From the NCBI GenBank assembly GCA_034421515.1, contig DAOUKH010000020.1, positions 1 through 27,564 on the forward strand: DNA of 27,564 nt, given 5' to 3'. Position numbers and translations under genes: made by a program. The stretch is from DAOUKH01 sp034421515 (GTDB lineage: Bacteria; Chloroflexota; Dehalococcoidia; SHYB01). The notes below the pieces were generated by a model. That model saw only the letters and a program-made list of their open reading frames with translations. It made no database searches and was not told the origin of the DNA. Below, piece after piece: positions 7,589 to 15,405 of the stretch. Every line of letters starts with the position of its first letter. The stretch's first letter is position 1.

Positions 7589-7621
7589 ACTAGCGTCACG
7601 CCGAATCCGTTTTCCACGGAC

Positions 7622-7628
7622 AAAGGAG
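7622..7628 (+). promoter_or_regulatory. Strong ribosome binding site that fixes the argH start
   Basis: AAAGGAG ends four bases before the GTG at 7633. The only other plausible start, ATG 7855, has no Shine-Dalgarno. This supports translation of the long N-terminal extension of ArgH. Confidence 0.6.
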
Positions 7629-7632
7629 CATC

Positions 7633-9228
7633 GTGGCTGACGAAAGGCTTGCCGAGCCAGAGGCAAGCGAACAAGAGGACAACGAACAGCAAGCCGGCGA
7701 GCAGGCCGCCGCCGAGCCGGTTGCCGCCGAACCGTCTTCCGGCGAGCCGACCGCCGAGGAGCAGGCCGTGGCCCGCGGCAGCCTGATCCAACGGGCCCGC
7801 GCCGCGCGAGTCAGGACTCCGGCCAGGGCCTCCCGCGCCCGGTTGTCGAGACCGATGGCCGAGTCGGTGCGGAATTACACGGCGTCCATCTCCTACGACA
7901 AGCGGCTGGCACCGTACGACGTAGCGGGAAGCATCGCCCACGCGATGATGCTCGCCAAGCAGGGCATCATCTCCCGGTCCGAAGGGCGCCAGATCGTTGC
8001 CGGGCTGCGGCGGATCGCCGACGAGATCGAGCGGGGCATCTTCTACTTCCGCGACGAGTACGAAGACGTCCACCTCAACGTCGAAACGCGGCTGATCGAG
8101 ATCGTGGGCGACGTGGGCGGCAAGCTGCACACCGCCCGCTCGCGGAACGACCAAGTCGCCCTCGACATGCGGCTCTTCACCAAGGACGCCATCAAGGACG
8201 CCATTAACGGGCTCAACGACCTGCGGGGCCGCATCCTCGACAAGGCCGAGGCCCACATTAACGTCGTCATGCCGGGCTACACGCACCTTCAGCGCGGACA
8301 GCCGGTGTTGCTCACGCACCATCTCCTCGCCTACTCGGAAATGTTCGAGCGGGATACCGAGCGGTTCCGGGACGCCCTGCGCCGGACGGACGTGATGCCG
8401 CTGGGGAGCGGCGCTCTGGCCGGCGCTCCCTATCCAATCGACCGTCCCTACCTAGGCCGCCGGCTTGGCTTCTCGGCGCTGAGCAACAACAGCATTGACG
8501 CCGTCTCCGACCGCGACTTCGTGATCGAGTACCACGCCGCGGCCAGCCTGGCGATGATGCACCTGTCGCGGCTTTCCGAGGAGATCGTGCTGTGGAGCAC
8601 GGAGGAGTTCGGCTTCGTTAGCCTCGACGACGCCTACGCCACCGGCAGCAGCATGATGCCCCAGAAGAAAAACCCCGACGTGGCGGAGCTTGCGAGAGGG
8701 AGGACCGGCCGGGTCTACGGCAACCTGACCGCGGCGCTCACCATGATGAAGGCGCTGCCCCTCGCCTATAACCGCGACCTGCAAGAGGACAAGGAGCCGC
8801 TCTTCAACACCGTCGACGTCCTCACGTCCAGCCTGCGGGTCATCGGAGAGGCCCTGGCAAGGCTCGAGTTCAAAGCCGACCATATGCAGGATGTCGCGGA
8901 GCAAGGGTACGCCCTCGCCACGGACGTGGCCGATTACCTCGTGAAGAAGGGCGTGCCCTTCCGCGAGGCCCACAGCATTGTGGGCGAGGTGGTGCTCCGC
9001 GCCATCGAAAAGAACGTCAGCCTCGCCGAGCTGAGCCTCGAAGACTACCGCTCGTTCTCTCCGCATTTCGACGAGGACGTGCGCGACATCGACGTTCGCA
9101 GCGCGATCGCAGCGCGGAGCGCGGTGGGCAGCACGGCCCTTTCGGCGGTCGCGGAGGAGCTCGAGGCGGCGAAGAAGCGCTTCTCGGCGGGCACCGAGAA
9201 ACTTTCTTGGAACCGGCGCAAGGCGTGA
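7633..9228 (+). CDS. argH: Argininosuccinate lyase with N-terminal extension
   Basis: A 531-residue member of the fumarase/aspartase superfamily that splits argininosuccinate into arginine and fumarate. The core from residue 82 on is standard: YTASISYDKRLAPYD, HTARSRNDQVALD (166-178), catalytic His in YTHLQ (H218), and the flexible serine loop GSSMMPQKKNP (338-348). Usual ArgH is about 460 residues; here about 70 more precede it. Residues 1-46 are rich in Glu, Ala and Gln and strongly acidic, then 50-73 are rich in Arg and Ala (LIQRARAARVRTPARASRAR). The common N-terminal motif WGGRF appears as SRARL, so the Arg may be kept but WGG is lost. The GTG start has AAAGGAG in front. It follows the MaoC gene by 44 bp and overlaps rpe by four bases. 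Confidence 0.95.
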   Translation: MADERLAEPEASEQEDNEQQAGEQAAAEPVAAEPSSGEPTAEEQAVARGSLIQRARAARVRTPARASRARLSRPMAESVRNYTASISYDKRLAPYDVAGSIAHAMMLAKQGIISRSEGRQIVAGLRRIADEIERGIFYFRDEYEDVHLNVETRLIEIVGDVGGKLHTARSRNDQVALDMRLFTKDAIKDAINGLNDLRGRILDKAEAHINVVMPGYTHLQRGQPVLLTHHLLAYSEMFERDTERFRDALRRTDVMPLGSGALAGAPYPIDRPYLGRRLGFSALSNNSIDAVSDRDFVIEYHAAASLAMMHLSRLSEEIVLWSTEEFGFVSLDDAYATGSSMMPQKKNPDVAELARGRTGRVYGNLTAALTMMKALPLAYNRDLQEDKEPLFNTVDVLTSSLRVIGEALARLEFKADHMQDVAEQGYALATDVADYLVKKGVPFREAHSIVGEVVLRAIEKNVSLAELSLEDYRSFSPHFDEDVRDIDVRSAIAARSAVGSTALSAVAEELEAAKKRFSAGTEKLSWNRRKA

Positions 9229-9899
9229 CGGCGATCAAGATCGCGCCGTCGATTCTCTCCGCCGACTTCGCGCGCCTCGGCGAGCAGGTCGGCGAGGCGG
9301 AAGCCGCCGGCGCCGACTACATCCACGTCGACGTGATGGACGGCCATTTCGTGCCCAACATCACCGTTGGGCCGCTCATCGTCGAGGCCCTGCGGCCCCA
9401 TACGTCCCTGCCGCTCGACGTGCACATCATGATCGCGGAGCCGGAGCGTTACATCAAAGACTTCTGCGCCGCGGGCGCGGACATCCTCACCTTCCATGCC
9501 GAGGCGACGCCCCACGTCCACCGCGCGGTGCAATACATCAAGGAATGCGGCGTCAAGGCCGGGGTTTCTATCAACCCCGCGACACCGCTTGCGGCGGTCG
9601 AAGAGACGCTCCCCTTCGCCGACCTGGTGCTCGTCATGTCGGTGAACCCCGGCTTCGGAGGCCAGAGCTTCATCCCGGAGACCCTGCCCAAGGTGGCGCG
9701 GCTCCGCCGCATGCTCGACGAGGGCGGGTATGGCGCCGAGCTCGAAATCGACGGCGGCATCAAGCCCGACACCGCGCCGGACGCGGTGCGCGCGGGGGCG
9801 CGGGTGCTCGTCTCAGGATCGGCCGTCTTCAACGACCGGGAAAGCGTGGCCGAGGCCATCGCGAGGCTGCGGGAGAGCGTGGCGACGGTAGGGGCCTAG
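9225..9899 (+). CDS. rpe: Ribulose-phosphate 3-epimerase
   Basis: A 224-residue TIM-barrel enzyme that interconverts ribulose 5-phosphate and xylulose 5-phosphate in the pentose phosphate pathway. Seen: KIAPSILSADFARLG at the N-terminus, HVDVMDGHFVPN with metal ligands H34 and D36, DVHIMI with H67, the phosphate loop NPGFGGQSFIPETL and EIDGGI with the catalytic Asp. The GTG start overlaps the argH stop as GTGA, suggesting translational coupling; an in-frame TTG at 9207 would add six residues that family members lack. Convergent with rpmB 25 bp downstream. The neighbourhood rpe, reversed rpmB, fakA, recG is also the Bacillus arrangement (known). Confidence 0.95.
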   Translation: MTAIKIAPSILSADFARLGEQVGEAEAAGADYIHVDVMDGHFVPNITVGPLIVEALRPHTSLPLDVHIMIAEPERYIKDFCAAGADILTFHAEATPHVHRAVQYIKECGVKAGVSINPATPLAAVEETLPFADLVLVMSVNPGFGGQSFIPETLPKVARLRRMLDEGGYGAELEIDGGIKPDTAPDAVRAGARVLVSGSAVFNDRESVAEAIARLRESVATVGA

Positions 9900-9924
9900 A
9901 CCGCTCGCGTAAGAAGCCGCTGCG

Positions 9925-10125
9925 TTAGGCCGATTTGCTCTTGCGGGGCGGCTTGAAGAGGGCGCGCAGGTCGCGGGCCGCGATGTAGACCTGCTGGCGG
10001 CGGCCGTCGATCTCGATGGTGGCGCGCTGCATGTTCGGCTTCCACGTGCGCTTGGTGTGGCGCTTCGAGTGGCTGACGTTGTAGCCGAACGTGACTTTCT
10101 TGGAACTGATTCTGCGCGCGGTCAT
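9925..10125 (-). CDS. rpmB: 50S ribosomal protein L28 (zinc-free form)
   Basis: A 66-residue basic protein of the large ribosomal subunit. The family core is clear: GYNVSHSKRHTKRTWKPNMQ followed by RATIEIDGRRQQVYIAARDLRALFK. It has no cysteines, so the N-terminal and C-terminal CxxC pairs of the zinc-binding L28 form are missing; such paralogues are known. The ATG at 10125 is chosen because SSKKVTFGYNVSHS lies at the usual distance; an in-frame TTG at 10155 would add ten residues and begins right after a hairpin. The gene is divergent from fakA and convergent with rpe. Tandem promoters lie at 10186-10228. Confidence 0.93.
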   Translation of the reverse strand: MTARRISSKKVTFGYNVSHSKRHTKRTWKPNMQRATIEIDGRRQQVYIAARDLRALFKPPRKSKSA

Positions 10126-10154
10126 GTCTGTCGTCTCGCCGGAGGGCCCCGCCA

Positions 10155-10171
10155 ACGGAGACGTGCTCCGT
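10155..10171 (-). promoter_or_regulatory. Hairpin in the rpmB leader
   Basis: ACGGAG and CTCCGT (10155-10160 and 10166-10171) form a perfect 6-bp stem with a 5-base loop, within the transcribed leader between the promoters and the rpmB ATG. It contains a GGAG and could hide a ribosome binding site or serve as a protein-binding site; no function is proven. Confidence 0.3.
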
Positions 10172-10184
10172 CGGCTTTACCCTG

Positions 10185-10228
10185 TAGAATAGCCTCGTTA
10201 GAATACCACTCAACCGGTCAACCGGCAA
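10185..10228. promoter_or_regulatory. Divergent promoter region of rpmB and fakA with direct repeats
   Basis: Minus strand: TTGAGT (10213-10208), 16 bp, TATTCT (10191-10186); and TTGCCG (10228-10223), 17 bp, TATTCT (10205-10200). These are two well-spaced tandem promoters for rpmB. Plus strand: TAGAAT at 10185-10190 and 10199-10204 could serve as -10 boxes for fakA. TAGAATA is repeated with a 14-bp period, and CAACCGG is repeated at 10211-10217 and 10219-10225, which may be an operator. Confidence 0.5.
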
Positions 10229-10253
10229 ACGAGCCGAGTCCCGGAGCGGGTGA

Positions 10254-11894
10254 TTGCCCATGGGTCCTGAAGCCTCCACCCGGACGGAAGGGCCGCTCGA
10301 CGGCCCCGCCGTTCGCGAGATGTTCGCCGCCGCCACCCGGCACCTCGAGCTCCATGCCGAGGCGGTGAACGCTCTGAATGTCTTCCCCGTCCCCGACGGC
10401 GACACGGGGACGAACATGCTGCTCACCATGCAGGCTGCCATGGAGGCCATCCCCGACGAGGCCCCGCACGCCCGCGACGTCCTCTCGGCCATGGCCCACG
10501 GCTCGCTCATGGGGGCGCGGGGCAACAGCGGCGTGATCCTCTCGCAGATCGTTCGCGGCTTCCACCTCGCTGCGGAAGAGGCGGACGTCCTCGGCGGCCG
10601 CCTGCTCACCGACGCCCTCCGTGAGGGCGCGGCCCGCGCCTACCAGTCCGTTACCAACCCGGTCGAGGGAACGATGCTGACGGTGGCGCGGCAGACGGCG
10701 GAGGCCTGCGAGGCAAGGTTCGGCGCCGACGACGCGCCGCCCGCCGACGTGCTCGCCGCCGCCTGCGAGGCGGCGGAATCGTCGCTCGCCCGGACACCCC
10801 TGCTGCTCGAAGTGCTTCGCGAAAACGGCGTCGTCGACTCCGGTGGCCGGGGCGTCGTCGTCATTCTCGAAGGGGCGCTCTGCTTCCTCACCGGCGCGGA
10901 GCCGCCCGCGCCGGAGGAGACCACGGGTATAACCGTGGCCGCCGCCTACACCGGCGACGATCACGGCGAGGACGAATTCGGCTTCTGCAGCGAGTGGATC
11001 GTCGAACGCAGCACACAAGACACCGCCGCGCTCCGGGAGATGCTGGGCGCCCTTGGGACCTCACTCGTCGTCGCCGGCGACCAGGACCTCGTCAAGATCC
11101 ATCTGCACACCGAGGAGCCCGCGGAAATCCGCGCCCTGCTCGACGGTCTGGGGAACATCCTCGCGGAGAAGGTCGATGACATGTCGGCGCAGCACCGGAC
11201 CTTCTCCGACAGCGTCGGCGGCGCCCCGCCGGGCAAGACCGCCGTGGTGGCCATCGCCAACGGCGACGGGCTGATCGACGTGCTCCGGGGTCTCGGCGCC
11301 ACCTCGATCGTGCACGGCGGCCAGACGATGAACCCCAGCACCAAGGACATCTTGGAGGCCATCCAGTCGGCGGGCCTTGATGACGTCGTCGTTCTCCCCA
11401 ACAACGGGAACATCGTGCCCTCGGCGCAGCAGGCCGCCGAGTTTGCCGAAGGCATGCGGGTGCACGTCGTCCCCACGAGGAACATCGTCCAAGGCATCGG
11501 CGCCATGCTGTCGTTCAACTACGAGGCGACCGCCGACGAGAACCACGAGGCGATGACTCGGTCGATGGGGCAGGTCAGCGCCGGCGAGGTGACCATCGCC
11601 GTCCGGGACTCGACGGTGGACGGAAAACCCGTCGCCGAAGGCGAGGCCATCGCCTTCACCGGCAAGTCCCTGATCGCTTCGGTCAAATCGGTGGACGAAG
11701 CGCTGACCTTGCTCGTCGACGCGATGCTTGAGGAAGACGACGAGGCCAGCGTCACCCTTTACTACGGCGCGGACGTGACGGAAGAGGAAGCCGAGGCCGC
11801 GGTCGAGATGCTCTCCAAGCGCCACGGCGAGGCCGAGATCGAGGCGGTGTACGGCGGGCAGCCGCATTACCCCTACTTCGTCGCCGTGGAGTAG
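10254..11894 (+). CDS. fakA: Fatty acid kinase subunit FakA-like (DhaL-domain, YloV family)
   Basis: A 546-residue protein with an N-terminal DhaL-type kinase domain. The Mg-ATP motif NVFPVPDGDTGTNM (residues 42-55; D48, D50) and GARGNSG (87-93) are both intact. The middle and C-terminal domains include EWIVERS, VKIHLHTEEP, HGGQTMNPSTKDIL (about 354-367), LPNNGNI, VVPTRN and a final LYYGADVTEEEAE/YGGQPHYPY segment, as in FakA/YloV. Known FakA phosphorylates fatty acids bound to a DegV-family partner (FakB), feeding exogenous fatty acids into lipid synthesis in the cytoplasm. The next gene, 43 bp on, is a DegV protein, which fits that pairing. The TTG at 10254 has GGAG seven bases upstream; the ATG at 10260 is an alternative. 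The Asp23/YloU gene that precedes it in Firmicutes is absent. Confidence 0.92.
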   Translation: MPMGPEASTRTEGPLDGPAVREMFAAATRHLELHAEAVNALNVFPVPDGDTGTNMLLTMQAAMEAIPDEAPHARDVLSAMAHGSLMGARGNSGVILSQIVRGFHLAAEEADVLGGRLLTDALREGAARAYQSVTNPVEGTMLTVARQTAEACEARFGADDAPPADVLAAACEAAESSLARTPLLLEVLRENGVVDSGGRGVVVILEGALCFLTGAEPPAPEETTGITVAAAYTGDDHGEDEFGFCSEWIVERSTQDTAALREMLGALGTSLVVAGDQDLVKIHLHTEEPAEIRALLDGLGNILAEKVDDMSAQHRTFSDSVGGAPPGKTAVVAIANGDGLIDVLRGLGATSIVHGGQTMNPSTKDILEAIQSAGLDDVVVLPNNGNIVPSAQQAAEFAEGMRVHVVPTRNIVQGIGAMLSFNYEATADENHEAMTRSMGQVSAGEVTIAVRDSTVDGKPVAEGEAIAFTGKSLIASVKSVDEALTLLVDAMLEEDDEASVTLYYGADVTEEEAEAAVEMLSKRHGEAEIEAVYGGQPHYPYFVAVE

Positions 11895-11937
11895 GCACCG
11901 CCTCAGGGAAACAATCTGTCCGAGAGGGAGGCACGGG

Positions 11938-12780
11938 ATGACCTTCAAAGTAGTAGCCGACAGCACTTGCGACCTGCCCGCCGACATCGTCGGGGAACTG
12001 GGTATCGACATCGTGCCGGCCACGGTGCAGTTCGGAACGGAGAGCCTCCGCGACGGCGTCGATATCACGCGGGCCGAGTTCTACAAGCGCCTCGAAACCG
12101 ACGACCGGCACCCCACCACGGCGCAGCCGTCGGTCGGCGCCGTCCTCGACGTCTACCGCGAGGTCAGCGCCGGCGCCGACCAGATTCTGTCGGTCCACAT
12201 CTCGTCGAAGCTCAGTGGGACCTACAGCTCGGCCACCCAAGCGGCGAAGGAGATGGGCGAAGGTACCCGGATCGAGGTCTACGACTCGCTGAACGTGTCG
12301 CTGGGTGTGGGACTGCTCGTACGAGGCGTCGCCGAGATGGCCCGCGACGGCGGATCGCTGGACGACGCCGTCGCCTGGCTCGACGCGCGGCGCGACCGGG
12401 TCGAAACGCGCGCCTCCGTCGAAACGCTCAAGTATTTGATACGCGGCGGCCGGGCGAGCCGCTTGCAGGGATTCTTCGGCGGGCTGCTGGACATTCGACC
12501 CATCATCCAGTTGGTCGACGGCGAGCTGCGCCCCGCCGACCGGGTCCGCAGCCGCAAGCGCCTCCTCCGCAGGTTCGAGGACACCGTCGCGGCCCAGAGC
12601 GGCGGCTTCTCCCTTGGTGTCCTCTACAGCGCCGACCCAACGGACGCCGAGGCCCTCGCCGAGCGTTGCTCTGCCCACACGCCTGCGGAGCGGATCACGA
12701 CCGCTGAGTTTTCGCCCGCGCTCGGGAGCCACCTCGGACCCGGAGCGCTGGGCATAGTCATCCTTCCCGACGTCGACTAG
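11938..12780 (+). CDS. DegV-family fatty-acid-binding protein (FakB-like)
   Basis: A 280-residue DegV protein. It opens with VVADSTCDLP, has TTAQPS (60-65) and HISSKLSGTYSSA (87-99), and later the RGGRASR (about 170) and GLLDIRPII segments, all standard for the family. Known DegV/FakB proteins hold one fatty acid in a deep pocket and present its carboxylate to FakA for phosphorylation. Its position directly after fakA supports that role; chain-length preference cannot be read from the sequence. GGAGG lies eight bases before the ATG. It ends in TAG, and the same reading frame continues open into recG, whose start codon is unclear (see that entry). Confidence 0.92.
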   Translation: MTFKVVADSTCDLPADIVGELGIDIVPATVQFGTESLRDGVDITRAEFYKRLETDDRHPTTAQPSVGAVLDVYREVSAGADQILSVHISSKLSGTYSSATQAAKEMGEGTRIEVYDSLNVSLGVGLLVRGVAEMARDGGSLDDAVAWLDARRDRVETRASVETLKYLIRGGRASRLQGFFGGLLDIRPIIQLVDGELRPADRVRSRKRLLRRFEDTVAAQSGGFSLGVLYSADPTDAEALAERCSAHTPAERITTAEFSPALGSHLGPGALGIVILPDVD

Positions 12781-12798
12781 CCGTCGCCGCCGGGGCGC

Positions 12799-12804
12799 AA
12801 GGGG
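12799..12804 (+). promoter_or_regulatory. Ribosome binding site before an apparent ACG start of recG
   Basis: AAGGGG is followed by a 6-base spacer and ACG at 12811. The placement is what one would expect for a start codon. ACG differs from ATG by one transition. Confidence 0.4.
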
Positions 12805-12810
12805 AACGAG

Positions 12811-15369
12811 ACGACCGACGTCACGTCCGGCGACGCGCCGAAGCTGGCCCGTCAACTGCGCAAGGTCCTCGAGCTCGAGGCGAGCCGGGGCTACGACGAC
12901 GGGGCCGTCGTCGGTGGGCTCGACAGGTTCCTCGAACGCTGGGGCGCCGAGGCTCTCCGGGCAGTCCCCAATCCGGCGCGCGCAAATCTGCAGCGCTTAG
13001 GCGTGGCCTCGCCGCTGTACGCTACGAAGTCGCCCGCCGAGCGCGCGGGGTGGATCGGCGACGCGCTCCGCGTCGCCGCGCTGCTCGACCCCGACGGCGA
13101 GCCGCCATCGCCGCAACCGCCGGCCCCTCGCACCGCGCCGGCCTCGCCGCCAAAGCCGAAGATCCGCCCCGCGCCGCCGGCGGCGCGCTCCAAGGCACAC
13201 CGTAACGCGCCATTCCTCCGGCCGGGCCAGGGTCTGACCACGCCGCTGGCGGAGATCGGCGCCATCGACACCAGGACGCTGAAGCGGTTGGCGAAGCTCA
13301 ACCTGGAGACCGTCGAAGACCTGCTCTTCCACTTCCCGCGCCGCCACCTCGACTTCACCAGCGCGCAGCCCATCCGCGAGCTGACGCCCGGCTCCGACCG
13401 CACGGTCGCCGGCGACGTGATGGAGGCCAAGGAGACGCGCATGGGCCGCGGCGGTCGCATGCGCGCCTGCGAGGCCGTCATCGGCGATGCGACCGGCTGG
13501 GTGCGCGCGGTCTGGTTCAACCAGCCCTACCTGGCCAAGACGCTGCGGGGAAGCAAGGTCGCCCTGAGCGGACGGGTGTCGAACTTCCGGGGGCGGATCG
13601 TCTTCGAGAACCCGGAGTGGGAGATCGTCGGCGGCGGCGAGCAGGTGCACACCGGCGGGCTCATCCCCATCTATCCCCTCACCGAGGGCATCACGTCGCG
13701 CCGTCTGCGGACGATCATCAGGCGCGCCCTCGACGAGGCCGGCGGCGCGCTCACCGACTTCCTCCCGCCTGAACTGCGGCGCCGCCTGAAGCTGGGCCCG
13801 CTGGCGGAGTCGGTGTCGGCGGCCCACTTCCCGCCCGACGAGCAGGCGAAACAGGCGGCCCGCCGCCGCCTTGCCTTCGACGAGCTGCTCCTCATCCAGA
13901 TCGGCGTCCTCGAGCGGAAACGGAGCTGGCAGCGGGAGCTGCCCGGCCGCCCGCTGCTCGCCGACCAAGCCGTCATCGACGGCTTCATTGCGTCGTTGGG
14001 GTTCGAGCCGACGTCGGCGCAACGCAAGGCCTTGGACCACGTGACCGCCGACCTGGCCCGCTCGGTGCCGATGACCCGCCTGCTCCAGGGCGACGTCGGC
14101 AGCGGCAAGACGGTGGTGGCGCTGGCCGCACTGCTTACGGCGGCGGCGAACCGGCAGCAGTCGGCGTTCATGGCGCCGACGGAAATCCTCGCCGAGCAGC
14201 ACTTCGCGACGGTGCGGAAGCTCTTCGGGCGGGTGATCGGCATGTTCGGCGAGGTCGCCGCGCCGGGTCAGGCGCCGGAGATACTGCACGCTGAGCTCTC
14301 CTACATGGACCGCTCCATCACCTTCGGCCTGCTCACCGGCAGCACGACCCGCAAGCGCAAGCAAGAGATTCTGACGATGACCGAGTCGGGCGAGATCGAC
14401 GTCCTGATCGGCACCCACGCCCTGATCCAGAAGGAGGTCGCCTTCGCGAGCCTCGGCTTGGTGATTGTCGACGAGCAGCACCGCTTCGGCGTGATGCAGC
14501 GCGCCGAGCTCCGCCAGAAGGGCTACAACCCCCACCTGCTAGTCATGACCGCGACGCCCATCCCCCGCAGCCTCTCCTTGACCGTCTTCGGCGACCTCGA
14601 CGTCTCGACCATCGACGAGATGCCTCCGGGCCGACTGCCCATCAAGACGCGGTGGATCGAGATGGACCAGCGCGACACCGCCTACGGCTTCATGCGCCGC
14701 GAGATCGAGAAGGGCCGACAGGCGTTCATGATCTACCCCCTGATCGAGGAGTCGGAGAAACTGGAGGCCGCGGCGGCCGAGCAGGAGTACGAGCGCCTCA
14801 ACCGCGACGTCTTCCCCGACCTTGAGCTCGGGCTGCTCCACGGGCGCCTCTCCTCCGCCGAGAAGGACCGCGTGATGCGTCAATTCCGCGACGCGGAGAT
14901 CGACATCCTGCTCTCGACGGCGGTCGTCGAGGTCGGCATCGACGTGCCAAACGCGACGGTGATGGTGATCGAGTCGGCGGACCGGTTCGGGCTCTCCCAG
15001 CTGCACCAGTTCCGGGGCCGGGTGGGCCGCGGCGAGCACCAGAGCTACTGCATCCTCATCTCGGAGACGGGGAACGAGGATGCGCGGGAGCGGCTCCACG
15101 TGATGCAGGAAACGTCCGACGGCTTCGCGCTCGCCGAGGAAGACCTGCGCCTGCGCGGCCCGGGCGAGTTCTTCGGCACGCGCCAGGCGGGCATCCCCGA
15201 CCTCCGCATGGCCCGCCTCTCCGACGTGAAGATGATCGAGCTTGCGCGCGAGGAAGCCGCCGCCATCGCCGAACGCGACCCCCACCTCGAAGCGCCCGAG
15301 CACCGCGCCCTCGGCGAGGCCGTCCGCCGCTGGTGGCGCGGCCGCGAGGCCGCCCACGGCGAAGCCTGA
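12811..15369 (+). CDS. recG: ATP-dependent DNA helicase RecG (start codon unclear)
   Basis: RecG remodels stalled replication forks and Holliday junctions. Seen: a Pro-rich linker (about 13096-13200), the wedge/OB domain (13300-13640), Walker A GDVGSGKT (14089-14112), DEQH box (14470-14481), TATPIPRSL, and the C-terminal helicase motifs TAVVEVGIDVPNA and QLHQFRGRVGRG, then the TRG-region RGPGEFFGTRQAG. The first standard start is GTG 13003 (788 aa), but the same frame is open and looks coding from the degV stop at 12780. It encodes KLARQLRKVLELE and then a GYDDGAVVGGLDRFLERW stretch that resembles the N-terminal domain of long RecG proteins. No ATG, GTG or TTG exists in that part; ACG at 12811 has a good ribosome binding site (852 aa), and CTG codons at 12844 and 12856 are alternatives. 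The helicase call is firm, the start is not. Confidence 0.92.
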   Translation, partial: TTDVTSGDAPKLARQLRKVLELEASRGYDDGAVVGGLDRFLERWGAEALRAVPNPARANLQRLGVASPLYATKSPAERAGWIGDALRVAALLDPDGEPPSPQPPAPRTAPASPPKPKIRPAPPAARSKAHRNAPFLRPGQGLTTPLAEIGAIDTRTLKRLAKLNLETVEDLLFHFPRRHLDFTSAQPIRELTPGSDRTVAGDVMEAKETRMGRGGRMRACEAVIGDATGWVRAVWFNQPYLAKTLRGSKVALSGRVSNFRGRIVFENPEWEIVGGGEQVHTGGLIPIYPLTEGITSRRLRTIIRRALDEAGGALTDFLPPELRRRLKLGPLAESVSAAHFPPDEQAKQAARRRLAFDELLLIQIGVLERKRSWQRELPGRPLLADQAVIDGFIASLGFEPTSAQRKALDHVTADLARSVPMTRLLQGDVGSGKTVVALAALLTAAANRQQSAFMAPTEILAEQHFATVRKLFGRVIGMFGEVAAPGQAPEILHAELSYMDRSITFGLLTGSTTRKRKQEILTMTESGEIDVLIGTHALIQKEVAFASLGLVIVDEQHRFGVMQRAELRQKGYNPHLLVMTATPIPRSLSLTVFGDLDVSTIDEMPPGRLPIKTRWIEMDQRDTAYGFMRREIEKGRQAFMIYPLIEESEKLEAAAAEQEYERLNRDVFPDLELGLLHGRLSSAEKDRVMRQFRDAEIDILLSTAVVEVGIDVPNATVMVIESADRFGLSQLHQFRGRVGRGEHQSYCILISETGNEDARERLHVMQETSDGFALAEEDLRLRGPGEFFGTRQAGIPDLRMARLSDVKMIELAREEAAAIAERDPHLEAPEHRALGEAVRRWWRGREAAHGEA

Positions 15370-15391
15370 CGGCGCTGGCGCTGCCGAGCGA

Positions 15392-15397
15392 TACAAT
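15392..15397 (+). promoter_or_regulatory. -10 box of argS, leaderless arrangement
   Basis: TACAAT ends eight bases before the argS ATG (15406), so transcription would begin at or within about two bases of the start codon. No Shine-Dalgarno is seen in the 20 bases upstream. No good -35 is found. Confidence 0.45.
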
Positions 15398-15405
15398 AGT
15401 CATCC

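Noticed and set aside
12997..14535. Minus-strand frame of 512 codons opposite recG
   Set aside because: Shadow frame; recG motifs on the plus strand are intact throughout.
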